A stretch of DNA of 32,191 nt from NCBI GenBank assembly GCA_027025395.1, contig JALVQQ010000196.1, forward strand, positions 1,459-33,649. Reading direction: 5' to 3'. Positions 31,102-32,191 of this stretch are shown one piece after another (position 1 is the first letter of the stretch; each line of letters opens with the position of its first letter). The notes beneath the pieces were generated by a model. The model worked only from the letters and a program-made list of their open reading frames with translations. It was not told where the DNA came from and ran no database searches. Position numbers and translations under genes: made by a program. This DNA comes from Deltaproteobacteria bacterium. Lineage in GTDB: Bacteria > Desulfobacterota > Dissulfuribacteria > Dissulfuribacterales > QOAL01.

Positions 31102-31803
31102 ATGGGATATGATATCCCCCAGGAGAGAAGGAAATTAAAGATGGCGCCTGACAACCGGTTGAAGCATATGGAGATACTGATAGCAGAAGATGAAAAGAAT
31201 ATCGGAGATCTGCTAGTGGAGCTCCTGGCGGACGAACAGCGGAATATCACCGTCGTGCACAATGGCGCCGAGGCCGTTCAGCTTCTGGAACAGCGGCCTT
31301 TTGACCTGCTGATTACTGACCTCATGATGCCTGAAGTAGATGGCATGGAAGTGCTTCACCATGCAAAAACGCTGTATCCGGATATCCAGGCCATTATTAT
31401 TACCGGCTATGCCTCGCTTGAAACCGCCATCCAGGCGGTAAAGGAAGGCGCATATGATTATCTGCGCAAGCCCTTCCGGCTTGAAGAGCTGAAGATCAGT
31501 GTTGATAATGCATGTGAACGCATAGCCCTTATTCGTGAAAATAATCTGCTTCTCGAGAATCTCAGAAGAGTTCAGGGTGAAAGTCAACAGTCAGAATCAT
31601 CCAGGGAGGAAGTCGGTCTGGAAAATCCTGCTTCGGCATATATGGGATCAGATGTCCTGTCACCAATTCTGCTGGCCCCCGGGCCGGTTTCGGGCAGCAA
31701 TACCCTGGATGAACTTGAACGCCTTGGAAATTTGAGGCAGCAGGGGGTTATTACCGAAGAGGAGTTCATCAGGTTGAAGGAAAAGCTGCTGAACAGGCTT
31801 TAA
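31102..31803 (+). CDS. Response regulator with receiver domain and C-terminal SHOCT-like domain
   Basis: 233 residues from ATG 31102 (AGGAGAG 4 nt upstream). Receiver domain at ~22-145: acidic pocket 'ILIAEDE', phosphate acceptor Asp73 in 'LLITDLMMPEVDG', Thr/Ser switch 'IIITGYAS', Lys123 in 'LRKPF'. A helix and a ~45-residue Ser/Pro linker follow, then a short helical pair 'TLDELERLGNLRQQGVITEE' with 'EFIRLKEKLLNRL', which matches the SHOCT (short C-terminal) pattern 'L..L..L...G.IT.EEF...K..LL'. There is no DNA-binding domain, so it probably signals through protein contacts or oligomerisation. A second response regulator gene follows after 13 bp. Confidence 0.9.
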   Translation: MGYDIPQERRKLKMAPDNRLKHMEILIAEDEKNIGDLLVELLADEQRNITVVHNGAEAVQLLEQRPFDLLITDLMMPEVDGMEVLHHAKTLYPDIQAIIITGYASLETAIQAVKEGAYDYLRKPFRLEELKISVDNACERIALIRENNLLLENLRRVQGESQQSESSREEVGLENPASAYMGSDVLSPILLAPGPVSGSNTLDELERLGNLRQQGVITEEEFIRLKEKLLNRL

Positions 31804-31816
31804 TTGGATATTTATC

Positions 31817-32191
31817 ATGAGTGATTCTCTAATCAAACATGGTGCAGGGCCCCCTAACGGCAGCCAGGCAGGAAAAACGAACTGGAAGGTGCTCATAGTA
31901 GATGATGAGGACCTGGTGCGTCAGACCCTCTCAGCTTATCTTGAAGGACTGGGCAATTTCCATATCTTCCAGGCTTCAAATGCCCTTGAGGGGCTTGCGG
32001 TTATAAAGACCCAGGGTGAGATGGACGGTGTATTTGTTGATATAAATATGCCGGGCATGGATGGCATAGAGTTTCTGGGCAGGATAAAAGAGATTGACCG
32101 AACCATAGTCGCTACCATCATAACTGGTCAGCCGTCCATGAATGTCATAGTCAATGCCATGAGGGCAGGCGCTTCTGACTTTTTGACAAAA
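31817..32191 (+). CDS. Response regulator receiver domain protein, 3'-truncated by window
   Basis: 125 residues from ATG 31817 to the right window edge, no stop. The receiver domain is nearly complete: 'WKVLIVDDEDLVRQTLSAYL' (acidic pocket), 'GVFVDINMPGMDGIEFL' (phospho-acceptor Asp), 'VATIITGQPSMNVIVNAMRA' and 'GASDFLTK', whose Lys is the last codon in the window. A ~22-residue polar N-terminal lead (SLIKHGAGPPNGSQAGK) precedes it. The output domain is beyond the edge. It follows the SHOCT response regulator by 13 bp, presumably one operon; a histidine kinase is likely to lie downstream but is not seen. Confidence 0.92.
   Translation, partial: MSDSLIKHGAGPPNGSQAGKTNWKVLIVDDEDLVRQTLSAYLEGLGNFHIFQASNALEGLAVIKTQGEMDGVFVDINMPGMDGIEFLGRIKEIDRTIVATIITGQPSMNVIVNAMRAGASDFLTK

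Overview
The window looks like a chromosomal segment of a Gram-negative anaerobe of the Desulfobacterota (former Deltaproteobacteria) type. The evidence is lipoprotein and outer-membrane signals throughout, a DUF6178-type protein, a DsrE-like sulfur-relay protein beside ilvD, and GC close to 50%. The assignment rests on gene content read by eye, so it is moderately supported only. Both window ends cut through genes.

Layout. (1) 2-3352: the end of a peptide/oligopeptide ABC importer operon, with a substrate-binding protein (5'-truncated) and two DppB/DppC-type permeases. No ATPase follows. (2) 3656-21970: an ~18 kb accessory locus made almost entirely of exported proteins. It opens with a 965-residue protein of about 25 Asn/Gly/Ala-rich 35-residue repeats, a 203-residue protein of five near-identical 36-residue repeats, and a small secreted partner. 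A CsgG-like lipoprotein with a peptidoglycan-binding domain follows, then further CsgG/TolB-N-like proteins, three proteins with LPP20/FlgT-N-like domains (four copies), a DUF2807 protein, an outer-membrane beta-barrel, a Deg-type serine protease with PDZ region, and several small exported proteins. Two small exported genes (17433-18323) lie on the opposite strand inside it. (3) 22162-25653, minus strand: an RNB-family ribonuclease, a TolB-N/GNA1162-like lipoprotein and hisB. (4) 25899-30721: a small unknown gene, then a minus-strand group of DUF6178, methyltransferase, ilvD and dsrE-like genes. (5) 31102-end: two response regulators, the second cut by the window edge.

How the genes may work together. 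The repeat proteins have signal peptides, no Cys/Trp/Tyr in their mature parts, and a 'G-N-x-x-x-A-x-Q' ladder that recalls curlin repeats. They sit beside a lipoprotein whose layout matches the CsgG secretion pore. My reading is a curli-like (amyloid or beta-solenoid) surface-fibre system that differs from csg/fap/hfa loci. It has a very long subunit plus a short, highly basic one, several divergent CsgG-fold paralogues, and an added set of LPP20/FlgT-like proteins of the kind that build flagellar outer-membrane-associated rings. No CsgE, CsgF or CsgD homologue was recognised. This is the strongest candidate in the window for an undescribed system. Its parts are seen in the sequence; its function is inferred.

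The other regions are housekeeping or ordinary, but several intergenic spaces hold strong inverted repeats or structured leaders that are reported separately.
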